The notes under the pieces were generated by a model. The model made no database searches. It had not been told where the DNA came from and worked only from the letters and a program-made list of their open reading frames with translations. A stretch of DNA of 64,000 bases. Origin: Spartobacteria bacterium. Its GTDB lineage: Bacteria; Verrucomicrobiota; Verrucomicrobiia; Chthoniobacterales; UBA10450. The stretch lies in assembly GCA_003134765.1 (NCBI GenBank), contig PLCM01000025.1, forward strand, positions 1-64,000, read 5' to 3'. This document shows, piece by piece, positions 9,501 to 17,200 of the stretch (the stretch's first letter is position 1; each line of letters opens with the position of its first letter). The position numbers and the translations under genes are program-made.

Positions 9501-10733
9501 CGGTGTTCCTGCAAGACCAGTGACCGATGAACCGGCCGGAGGATAAGCTGGCGAGCTACTAAGATTGACTTGGAAGGTCGTCCCTGTTAGCCCGCCATGC
9601 GGTGGCGGCGGCGAGAGTGGGGTGATGGTGACCGCCAGACCGGTGCTATCGAAGCTGAAATCGTTATCCTGACCCCAGCCGACGCGAAAATCGATCGTGT
9701 CGCCCGCGTTGAGGGTTACGCTAAAAGAAAATGGCACAACGGTATCGGGATTGCGGCAAGCACCGGAATTGACGAAGATCGGGTCGATCAACGGGTGCTG
9801 GACATCGCCGTTGCGAACGATGGTGAAATCGGAAGTCGTGTGGTCGAGGTTTTGGACACGGCCCAGGATTGAATAAGTCGCATTCCCCGGAGCTTTCCAA
9901 CGCAGAACAGTTTTGCGTCCATCACTTCCAGGAGCCATGTTGAGCACGTCCGGCTGATGCCTAACGCAAATGCAATAGTCCATATCGGCGCCGGTAGTGT
10001 TCTTGATAACGGACATGGCGGAGGCACCATTCGTTCGTGACCACGCGGCCAGACCTGGGGGAGCATTACCACATGCGTTTGCATTCGATGTCGGCACCTC
10101 ATAATTGGTGAAACCGGTGCCGTCGATTTCGGTGTAGCCGTACTGCCAGGTCGCCTGACTTGTATTGGTCGTTATGCTGAAATCCCGGACGGCGTTGTAG
10201 TCGGATGCACTTGACCCTCCAACGGTGGAAGTCACCGTCGTGTCATTGTTACTTGGATTTGGGTCGCCCACGCTCTGATCGTCCGAGTGTCCGCCGATCA
10301 GCCGTTGGATCGTGCCGTTGGCCGTCGCTTTATAGAAGACATCGAAGTAGCCCGATTGTCCCGACGACAAAGTGGAGACCGTCTGACCGTTCGAGTCAAT
10401 GACCCGGAAGTAGCGAAAGTTAGTTGAGTCGGTGAAAAACGATGTCGGATTGGAATGATCGAAATTGGTGTATTTGTCGCACGAAATTGAGGGATTCGCC
10501 GGATTGCAGCCGCCGTCGTTGTTATCTGGGCCAGCATCGCCGTGTAGGCTCGAAGGTGTATCGGGGCCGAGGTTTGTGACGACGCAATGGTATTGGATGG
10601 TGTCGCCGATGCTGGCGTTTTGCGGCGTGACCGTAACGTCAATTTTAAGGTCGGCACTGCCACCGAACGCATGAGGAGCGATGGCGAGCGCGAGCCCGAG
10701 CACAACTGCGATGAAACGTGTTTTCTGGTTCAT
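6528..10733 (-). CDS. Giant exported protein 2: DUF11-like head on the common stalk (1401 aa)
   Basis: Start chosen at 10733 (MNQKTRFIAVV) because AGGAAGG lies about 10 bases upstream and a clean signal peptide follows (cleavage near AFG-GS); a 45-codon upstream extension reads through the leader motif and is rejected. Residues ~25-150 resemble a DUF11/CARDB-like domain ('VTVTPQNASIGDTIQYHCVV'). A ~200-residue Cys-containing domain of unknown family follows. After PPPPHGGL (~9600) comes the same stalk as in protein 1: 'VRVQATTTPATESSW' modules, a 'GVWTDASTW' module, nine octapeptides, the autotransporter-like segment and the duplicated C-terminus. It is divergent from the sigma gene at 10841. 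Only 67 bp separate it from the start of protein 1, so the two may be partly co-transcribed. Confidence 0.9.
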   Translation of the reverse strand: MNQKTRFIAVVLGLALAIAPHAFGGSADLKIDVTVTPQNASIGDTIQYHCVVTNLGPDTPSSLHGDAGPDNNDGGCNPANPSISCDKYTNFDHSNPTSFFTDSTNFRYFRVIDSNGQTVSTLSSGQSGYFDVFYKATANGTIQRLIGGHSDDQSVGDPNPSNNDTTVTSTVGGSSASDYNAVRDFSITTNTSQATWQYGYTEIDGTGFTNYEVPTSNANACGNAPPGLAAWSRTNGASAMSVIKNTTGADMDYCICVRHQPDVLNMAPGSDGRKTVLRWKAPGNATYSILGRVQNLDHTTSDFTIVRNGDVQHPLIDPIFVNSGACRNPDTVVPFSFSVTLNAGDTIDFRVGWGQDNDFSFDSTGLAVTITPLSPPPPHGGLTGTTFQVNLSSSPAYPPAGSSVTGLAGTPLLITAQQNALAGDVSVRVQATTTPATESSWADLNDATNGGMAYLSNFQVFALVSLSYPAQNGVYFRAVSSAGGYPDSISNVVGPFDLASSNPLIGSTRLDFTGNGSIADLYFRATESATVTGMTVRVQASTNPDDEGSWSDLPNGGMTQSIDPKQFLLLYNSFPTTNNVYFRALASASGYSDSISNIMGPFNVTQVVPPVVTLNPPAGLNTSDGHDPKNPILVPYGFYSFGATVNTARSLKSLKFQVDGETRTTFTNGEKQASITTIDPLGSFHVLEAVAVDDQNATARLGTAPVFIKIVPNQNARDKRMLAAASLSHFYQVAVNGGVWTDASTWKDENGNNGVPTRLDSVEIGDNTIYFGFDAEAGSVSINGGFLVGSATLKIYGTFDVEGMAVKGSMLLEIESGATGNLNNTSNVIFQTNPPDDNFSGTFFVFGTLNIHGSGGLVGAQKMYNEGTINFLPPLQAPPQASIDPQAAVRLVQADTFTNSGRIASPISGFISSDGASFISSDGASIVSHDGGTIVATGAGNIVATGAGNIVATGAGNIVATGAGNIVATGAGNIVATGAGNFHGFAETSAAAGSTGYIQTAGETNLSAVTVVGAVTLNGGVLSGTGFIQGNLTNNGGFVAPGHSAGALAVLGDFAQGSNGTIILEIGGAKGGQFDSLQISRAANLGGKLDLKLINSYQPNAADTSNPIAYKSMTGAFASVSSNAQVTVNSNGVLASVNPSVPGPKAGQPLNISTRMNVLAGDNVLIAGFIVTGPSGSTKKVLIRGIGPSLANFGVPGTLSDPFLELHKPDGTVVVNDNWQQGDTSQIPNGFAPSDPRESVIVATLVPGNYSAVLKGAHGETGVGLAEVYDLDSTSAAQLANISTRGFVNTGDNVMIGGFIVGGSEPTKVLVRAIGPSLAAFGVQGALPATTLELHDANGAVISNEGWRNTQEADITATTIPPSNDNEAAILATLVPGNYTAVVRGKNNTTGIGLVEAYNLQ
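7791..8006 (-). repeat. Nine tandem octapeptide repeats in exported protein 2
   Basis: Two FISSDGAS units and IVSHDGGT are followed by six copies of IVATGAGN, nearly identical at the DNA level (repeating CCGGTCGCTAC on the plus strand). The position is homologous to the repeats at 2462, 15529 and 24042, but the dominant unit differs, so each protein expanded its own unit. Confidence 0.9.
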
Positions 10734-10754
10734 AGAGAGCCTTCCTTTACCTTT

Positions 10755-10792
10755 GAACGCGACAAATCGCGGAAAAAGGGACCAAAAAAGTT
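10755..10792 (-). promoter_or_regulatory. Conserved leader motif, copy 2
   Basis: Minus strand: GAACTTTTTTGGTCCC, TTTTTCCGCG, ATTTGTCGCGTTC, ending 21 bp before the start at 10733. The central inverted repeat is degraded here, but CGCGA-CAAA-TCGCG (10758-10771) can pair instead. It lies in the 107-bp divergent interval shared with the ECF sigma gene at 10841, which suits control by that sigma factor or its kinase partner. Confidence 0.6.
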
Positions 10793-10840
10793 CTGCTCGA
10801 CGTTTACAACGTAAAAAATTAACCTCTGCTGGGTTACCAA

Positions 10841-11437
10841 ATGGTCGCTTCGCTCGACAGCTCGTCACAGTTCTCGCCCTCTCTGATCGACGATCTCACT
10901 GCGACCGTATCCGAGGCGGATGCCGTCACGCTACGGGCAATGTTGCCGGGGATTTATGATGATTTGCGCCGTGTCGCCGCCGGGTTCCTGCGCGAAGAAC
11001 GGCCGGAACATACTCTCCAGCCGACGGCCCTGGTCCACGAAGCGTATCTGCGCATGGCCGACCAGCGGCAGGGGGCGTGGCAAAACCGCGCGCAGCTCCT
11101 GGGAATTTTCGCGCGGATGATGCGCCGGATTCTTCTCGATCACGCTGGTGCGCGGGTCGCCGCCAAGCGCGGAGGCAAAGAAGCGGTGCGCATCACGCTG
11201 GATGAAGCGCTGGATGTGTATCAGGAGAATAACCTCGATCTGCTCGAAGTAGAAGAGGCCCTCCAGCGGTTGGAAAAGCTTGATCCGATCCAGGCGAAAA
11301 TCGTGGAGCTGCGTTTCTTCGGCGGCCTCACGATCGACGAACTCGGCGGAGTCCTGAACATTTCCCCCACCAGCGTGAAGCGGGAGTGGGCGATCGCCAA
11401 ACGCTGGCTGCAACGCGAGCTGACCTCAGCGAATTAG
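10841..11437 (+). CDS. ECF sigma factor A, kinase-associated type (198 aa)
   Basis: RNA polymerase sigma factor of the short ECF class. Region 2 includes 'TLQPTALVHEAYLRM' and 'ARMMRRILLDHA'; region 4 is a helix-turn-helix around 'LTIDELGGVLNISPTSVKRE' near residues 160-180. The features fit the Planctomycetes/Verrucomicrobia ECF type that I know as TIGR02999, which commonly lies next to Ser/Thr kinases. The kinase gene starts 3 bp after the stop, so translation is probably coupled. The giant exported protein 2 is divergent. By family knowledge the kinase, not a classical anti-sigma factor, is expected to control such sigmas; no phosphosite can be named here. Confidence 0.93.
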   Translation: MVASLDSSSQFSPSLIDDLTATVSEADAVTLRAMLPGIYDDLRRVAAGFLREERPEHTLQPTALVHEAYLRMADQRQGAWQNRAQLLGIFARMMRRILLDHAGARVAAKRGGKEAVRITLDEALDVYQENNLDLLEVEEALQRLEKLDPIQAKIVELRFFGGLTIDELGGVLNISPTSVKREWAIAKRWLQRELTSAN

Positions 11438-11440
11438 CAG

Positions 11441-14113
11441 GTGAGAACGCCTGATTCGGGATCGGTTACCGCAGAGCGCTGGCAACAGATCAAACGGATC
11501 GTGGCCGAAGCGCTCGAGGAAAATTCCACCGACGCTCGGGCCGCGCTGATTGCCGAGCGCTGCGGCAGCGATGCCGAGTTGTTGCGGGAAGTCGAGTCGC
11601 TGATCGACCAGACCACCGGCGCCCTGGAGAATTTCGCCGAAAAGGCGGCCACGCCGCTGCGCCAGGATCGCAGCCGGCTCGAGACCGGACGGCGCATGGG
11701 CCCATGGGCGATCGTGCGCGAGCTGGGCCGGGGCGGGATGGGCGCGGTTTATCTGGCGGAACGCGCCGATGGAGCGTTTGAGAAACAGGTCGCTATCAAG
11801 GTCCTGAAACGCGGAACCGACACCGACGAAATCCTGCGCCGCTTCGAAGCTGAACGCCAGATCCTCGCGCGCCTCGATCACCCAAACATCACCCGCCTCA
11901 TCGACGCGGGCACGACCCACGACGGCCTGCCTTACGTCGTGATGGATTACGTGGTCGGAAAACCGATCACGCAGTTTGCGAGCGAGAAACAGCTTTCAGT
12001 GACCGATCGTTTGCAGTTATTTCGCTCGGTCTGCACCGCGGTGAGTTACGCGCACCAGAACCTGGTCATTCACCGCGATCTCAAGCCCAGCAACATTCTC
12101 GTTACTGAAAATGGCGCCGTGCGCCTGCTTGATTTCGGTATCGCCAAATTACTTTCCGACGCCGAAGCCGCCGGCGCTGACATGACGATCACGGTGTTGC
12201 GTGTGATGACGCCCGAGTACGCCAGCCCGGAGCAGATCAAAGGCGAACCGATCACGACACTCAGCGATGTCTATTCACTAGGCGTGTGTCTTTACGAGCT
12301 ATTAACCGGCGCGCGGCCTTACAAGCTCACCCGCAAAACGCCCGATGAGCTCAGCAAAGCGATCTGCGAACAGGAACCGGAACGACCAAGCACGACCGTC
12401 GGCAAGGCCGACGGAAATTCGAAATTCGAAAGTCGAAAGTCGAAAATTCTGAAGGGCGATTTGGACAACATCGTCCTGATGGCGTTGCGCAAAGATCCAG
12501 CGCGGCGTTATGCGTCGGTCGAGCAATTCTCGGAAGATGTTCGCCGGCACCTTCAGGGTCTGCCGGTCCGCGCCCGAAAAGACACGGCGGCCTATCGCGC
12601 GGGGAAATTCATGAAGCGCCACAAGATGGGCGTCACGGCTGTCGCGGCGGTCGTTCTTGTTCTCCTGATCGGGATCGTGGCTACGGCGCGGGAGTGGGCG
12701 GTGGCGAAGACCGAAAGGGCGAAAGCCGAGGCGCGCTTCGAGATTCTTCGAAAATCTTCACGCACAATGATCTCAGAGATTCATCGCGCGCTGATGAATC
12801 TGTCCGGCTCGCTGGAAGCACGAAAGCTTCTCCTGCAGCGCGCAACGGAACAGCTTGACGCGCTGGCGGCGGAGGCAGCTAACGATCCGCGACTTCAGGT
12901 TGATCTGGCCGACGCGTATCAAAACATCGGTTACCTGCCGGACAAGCCGCTCGCCGAACGGACCGAGTTGTTCAACAAGGCGATCGCTCTCGATCAGAAA
13001 ATTCTCGCCAGGGAACCAAAACATATCGCGGCACGGGAAAACCTGGCGACGTGTAAGATCAATCTCGCCGACTTCGCGAGGGCGAGAGGCGACATCGACG
13101 AAGCGCTCAAATACAACCGCGAAGCGATCGCTTTGCTCGAGTCGGTGGCCGCCGACGAACCGGCGGAGATGGAACACAAAAAGACATTGTGGAACGCTTC
13201 CTACAATGCCGCCTTGAGTTTAATGCAGTCGGGCCGCGCGACCGAAGCATTTCACATTAGCCAACGCATCTATCCAGTAGCGGTCGAGCTCAGGGAAAAA
13301 CATATTGCAGATCAGGACGATGGCAGATTTCGACGCCCGTACTTGAGCCGCGCTCTTGCGGCCAACAGCCTGACTTATCTGGGAAGATACGAAGAAGCGA
13401 TCACGGAAATCCGGATAGCGCTCCAGGAGACCGCCACCACGCGTCAAAAGTTCCCGCTCGGACCTATCGAACGGCTGGATGAGAGTGTCTTCACGTATCG
13501 TCTGGCGATCGCTCTGGAACGCAGCGGCCGCCGCGACGAGGCGATTGAGACCATGACAACGTCTCTTGCCATGATCGAGGCGCTGGTGAATGACGAACCG
13601 AAGAATCTCTCTTACGGGACTATGGCAGCGTTCGAAAATTCACAATTCGCCTCTCTGCTCTTGCGGGCGAATAAGCTCGCCGAGTCGGTCAAATACTTTC
13701 GTCGCGCCATTGAACTCTACGAAAAAATCCTCGCGGCTGATGCCGAGCAGAAACAGGCGCGAGCGGACCTCTCCTATGCTTATGGCGGCCTAGGCCTCGC
13801 ATTGGCCCAAACCGGAAACGCCACGGAAGGTTTGGCTGATGAACGCCAAGCCATATCCTTTTACGAAAAACTGGAGGCTTCCAAGAGTTCGAACGTCGTG
13901 CTCCTGCGCGATTACGCGGAGACGTTAGAGCGCGCGGGCGAGACTTGCTTGCTCAACGGGACGAACGACGTCGCCGAGGCCAAACAGCTCTTTCAACAGA
14001 GTCTCATCATCTGGACGGAGATGCGCGACCGCGGCACGTTGAGCAAGGTGGATGCAAATAAGCCAGATGAGATTGGTGCCGAGATCGCAAAATGCGACGC
14101 AGCGCTCCAGTGA
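11441..14113 (+). CDS. Transmembrane Ser/Thr protein kinase A with TPR tail (890 aa)
   Basis: GTG start 3 bp behind the sigma gene. Residues ~10-75 form the short N-terminal domain shared by all three kinases ('RWQQIKRIVAEALE'). The Hanks-type kinase domain spans ~88-370: GRGGMG loop (97-102), Lys120, HRD with Asp213, DFG 231-233, and the 'TPEYASPEQ' activation-loop end. A single membrane helix lies at ~397-416, followed by ~470 residues of TPR-like repeats on the outside. All catalytic residues are present. In the C-lobe, residues ~326-338 (NSKFESRKSKILK) replace the TRRHLR found in the paralogs and are encoded by a dispersed DNA repeat. It probably relays an envelope signal sensed by the TPR part to the linked sigma factor; the partner is inferred from position. 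Confidence 0.93.
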   Translation: MRTPDSGSVTAERWQQIKRIVAEALEENSTDARAALIAERCGSDAELLREVESLIDQTTGALENFAEKAATPLRQDRSRLETGRRMGPWAIVRELGRGGMGAVYLAERADGAFEKQVAIKVLKRGTDTDEILRRFEAERQILARLDHPNITRLIDAGTTHDGLPYVVMDYVVGKPITQFASEKQLSVTDRLQLFRSVCTAVSYAHQNLVIHRDLKPSNILVTENGAVRLLDFGIAKLLSDAEAAGADMTITVLRVMTPEYASPEQIKGEPITTLSDVYSLGVCLYELLTGARPYKLTRKTPDELSKAICEQEPERPSTTVGKADGNSKFESRKSKILKGDLDNIVLMALRKDPARRYASVEQFSEDVRRHLQGLPVRARKDTAAYRAGKFMKRHKMGVTAVAAVVLVLLIGIVATAREWAVAKTERAKAEARFEILRKSSRTMISEIHRALMNLSGSLEARKLLLQRATEQLDALAAEAANDPRLQVDLADAYQNIGYLPDKPLAERTELFNKAIALDQKILAREPKHIAARENLATCKINLADFARARGDIDEALKYNREAIALLESVAADEPAEMEHKKTLWNASYNAALSLMQSGRATEAFHISQRIYPVAVELREKHIADQDDGRFRRPYLSRALAANSLTYLGRYEEAITEIRIALQETATTRQKFPLGPIERLDESVFTYRLAIALERSGRRDEAIETMTTSLAMIEALVNDEPKNLSYGTMAAFENSQFASLLLRANKLAESVKYFRRAIELYEKILAADAEQKQARADLSYAYGGLGLALAQTGNATEGLADERQAISFYEKLEASKSSNVVLLRDYAETLERAGETCLLNGTNDVAEAKQLFQQSLIIWTEMRDRGTLSKVDANKPDEIGAEIAKCDAALQ
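12415..12449 (+). repeat. Dispersed GAAATTCGAAA repeat captured inside the kinase A reading frame
   Basis: A 30-bp core (12420-12449) built of CGAAATTC, CGAAAGT and CGAAAATTC steps matches 27 of 30 bases at 36241-36270. Here it lies in frame within the kinase C-lobe, where the two paralogous kinases lack it. It is an insertion or conversion of a small interspersed repeat that stayed in frame. Confidence 0.75.
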
Positions 14114-14123
14114 TATGCAGGGC

Positions 14124-14186
14124 GAGAAGAAACGATGGCTGAGGGAAAAAGCATCAAGGAGCGGCGATTTGAAATCGCCGTCTTAG
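14124..14186 (+). pseudogene. Stray copy of the 3' end of the adenosine deaminase gene
   Basis: In one frame these bases read [20 protein letters not shown] then stop, almost the same as the last residues of the adenosine deaminase at 22626-22685 ([19 protein letters not shown]). The match continues through the following hairpin repeat and into the 3' end of the convergent exported-protein gene in both places. There is no start and no other deaminase sequence upstream; kinase A ends at 14113. It is best read as a relic of duplication or recombination of the add-hairpin-exported-protein segment. Confidence 0.8.
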
Positions 14187-14191
14187 TTTGT

Positions 14192-14251
14192 TGGAGGGAC
14201 GACCTCCGTGTCGTCCCACAATAATGGGACGGGACGGAGCCCGTCCCTCCA
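14192..14251. repeat. Hairpin repeat of the GGAGGGACG...CGTCCCTCC family, copy 1
   Basis: Ten-base terminal inverted repeats TGGAGGGACG / CGTCCCTCCA enclose a second internal palindrome, CGTCCCA...TGGGACG. It lies between a plus-strand gene end and the 3' end of the convergent exported protein. Related copies are at 22692, 32951 (partial) and 35058. It may act as a terminator; it resembles a non-autonomous mobile palindrome. Confidence 0.8.
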
Positions 14252-14262
14252 GGGGCGCGCGT

Positions 14263-17200
14263 TTACTGCAGATTATAAGCCTCGACCAGGCCGATGCCGG
14301 TAGTGTTATTTTTGCCGCGCACAACCGCAGTGTAATTTCCGGGAGTGAGCGTGGCCAGGATCGCGGCTTCATTATCGTTGCTGGGCGGGATCGTCGTTGC
14401 CGTGATCTCCGCTTCCTGCGTGTTGCGCCAGCCTTCGTTGCTGATGACCGCGCCATTTGCGTCGTGCAGCTCGAGCGTGGTTGCCGGGAGCGCACCTTGC
14501 ACGCCAAAGGCCGCGAGCGAAGGGCCGATCGCACGCACGAGAACCTTCGTCGGTTCGCTGCCGCCGACGATAAAGCCGCCGATCATGACGTTGTCGCCCG
14601 TATTGACGAAGCCACGCGTGGAAATATTCGCTAACTGCGCCGCCGAAGTGGAATCGAGATCGTACACTTCCGCCAGGCCCACGCCGGTTTCTCCATGCGC
14701 ACCTTTTAGAACTGCGGTGTAGTTGCCGGGAGCCAGGGTCGCAACAATCACCGATTCGCGCGGATCACCAGGCGCAAACCCGTTCGGTATCTGGCTCGTA
14801 TCACCTTCCTGCCAGTTATCGTTGGTAACCACACTGCCATCGGGTTTATGGAGCTCGAGGAGTGGATCCGATATTGTTCCTGGCACGCCGAAATTAGCTA
14901 GCGACGGCCCAATGCCACGCACCAGTACCTTTTTCGTCGACCCACTCGGACCCGTGACAATGAAGCCAGCGATCAGGGCGTTATCGCCGGCGAGAACGTT
15001 CATGCGCGTCGAGATATTCAATGGCTGCGCGGGCATTGGCCCAGGCACACTGGGGTTAACCGAGGTAAGCAGACCGTTCGCCGTGACTGTGACCTGCGCG
15101 TTGGAGCTTATCGACGCAAACGAACCGGTGGCAGAAGTGAAACCTAGCGGAGAGAAGGTGTCGAGCGTGCTCGGCGTATAACCATTGATGTCGCGAATAT
15201 TCAGAGTGCCGCCAAGTGTAGCGGCGCCCGTGACTCGCAGGTGGTCGTATTGGTTCGGGGCTGCTCCCCCATTCTCGATAATCAAGCTGCCCTGCGCGCC
15301 CTGGGTGTAATCGCCGGAGATGGAGATAGAGCCCGCGGAATGGCCAGGCGAAACAAAGCCGCCACTGTTAGTAACATTCCCGTAGATAATGCCGGAGCCG
15401 GAGAGAGTGCCACCGTTGAGGGTGACTGGCCCGAGAAGGGTTATGGAACTGATGTCTATCTCTCCGCCGGTCTGGGTGAAACCGGAAGAAGCCGTCTCGG
15501 CTCGAATCTGCGCACGGCTGCTTGTGAAATTCCCGCCACCACTTGCAATGAGATTCCCGCCACCGCTGGCAATGAGGCTAGCTCCGTCCTCCCCAATCAA
15601 GCCCGCGCCGTCCTGCCCGATGAGACCGGCGCCGTCCTGCCCAATGAGGCCGACGCCGTGGTCGCTGATCACATTTCCGCCGCCTTGGGAGATAATATTG
15701 CCGCCTCCCGAGGCTATAAGACTCGCTCCGTCCTCGCCGATAAGACTGGCAGTGCTCATCAGGCCAGAATTCGAAACCGACGGCGCTTGAAGAAGACGGA
15801 CACTCGCGGCGGGATCAAGTCCTGCGTTCGGTGATATGGTAAGGGGCGCCTGCCAGTTAAGCCTTCCCTGATTATCGAAGCTTGTGAGTCCTTTCAAACC
15901 ACCGCTCCCGTGCACTTGCCAACTACCAAAATTAACCGCGGTTCCGCTGAACTGGATGTCGACAGCATTGATCAGGTTGCAGACGCCGGTGGAAGCAATG
16001 TAGAGAGTGGCATTCTCAAACGTGCCTGCTGAGATCGTGATCGTGCCATAGACGTCCAGAGTGCCCGGACCGGCGATTGTGCCGCCACCGAGGGAAATTG
16101 CTCCGGCAGCTACAATGTCCTGGCTCATCCGCACGGTAGAAGCCCCTATGATCGCAAGGTCAGCCTGTCCGGGCACGCCGCTGTTGCCACTCGTATCTCT
16201 CCAGGTGCTGGGATCGTTCCAATCACCGCCCGAATGCGCTACGGTGAAAACCTTGCCCGGGGTGGAAACGGTTGCATTACTCGCTGCGGTGCTTTTGATT
16301 CCTTTCAGAGCAGTGTTTCCATTCGGCACCACCCGAATGTAGAAGGCACCGGTAGCCGCCCGGGCCGTTGCTCCAAGGTCGTCAATCGCGACCGCCTCCA
16401 AAACATGATCGCCGATCGCGTTCGCCGTATAATCGATCCCACTCGGCCCACTCGGACTATCGCTCAAGGAGGAGCCATCGATCTGGAGCTTTAGACTTGT
16501 GATCTTACTCGCGGGCCTCCCAAGGTCAGGTGTCGCATCCGCCGAGAAATGAAACGTTCCCGTGGGAAGGACGAGCGGATCTGTCTGGGTGCCACTGCCA
16601 CTTAATCCCGTGGGCGGGTGCAACGTAACGATCGGCGGGTTATCGGCGGTAAGTGTGTAGGGGCCTGTTACGTTCGACAAACTGTCGATAGAACCGGAAA
16701 GGCCCGCTACCACCCGGAAATAAACTTCGCTTCCGGCCGGCAGCTTGTTCGCGAGGAGCAGGAATACATTCGGGTAGTTCGCGTTGGTACTCCGGGTCAT
16801 ATGACCGGATTGACCATCAGCAATATCTGCCCAACTCGATTCTGTCGCGGGAGTGGTGCTCGACTGGACGCGCAAAGCGACACCGGAAGGTGCCCCGATT
16901 TCTCCCGCCGTGAAGGCAAGGTCGGCCAGGCTGCCGTTTCGTTTTACCAATAAGACGACCGGAGGAAGATGGACGGCGGAACTGGAGAGATCGAAAGGTC
17001 CGACAACATTGGACCTGCTATCCGAATAACCCTGTGCAGAGGCAAGGGCGCGAAAATAGACACCATTCTGCAAAGGGTAGTTAGTCGAGTTAAGAACAAA
17101 CTGATTCCCAGCATTATCCAGGTCCATGTATCCCCTGCTTTCGTTGGGCAAATCGATCCAGCTACTCTCCGTTCCTGGTGTTGTCGTAGCCTGGACCCGG

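Noticed and set aside
10734..10868. 45-codon N-terminal extension of exported protein 2
   Set aside because: It reads through the conserved leader motif, has no ribosome site, and hides a clean signal peptide that starts at 10733.
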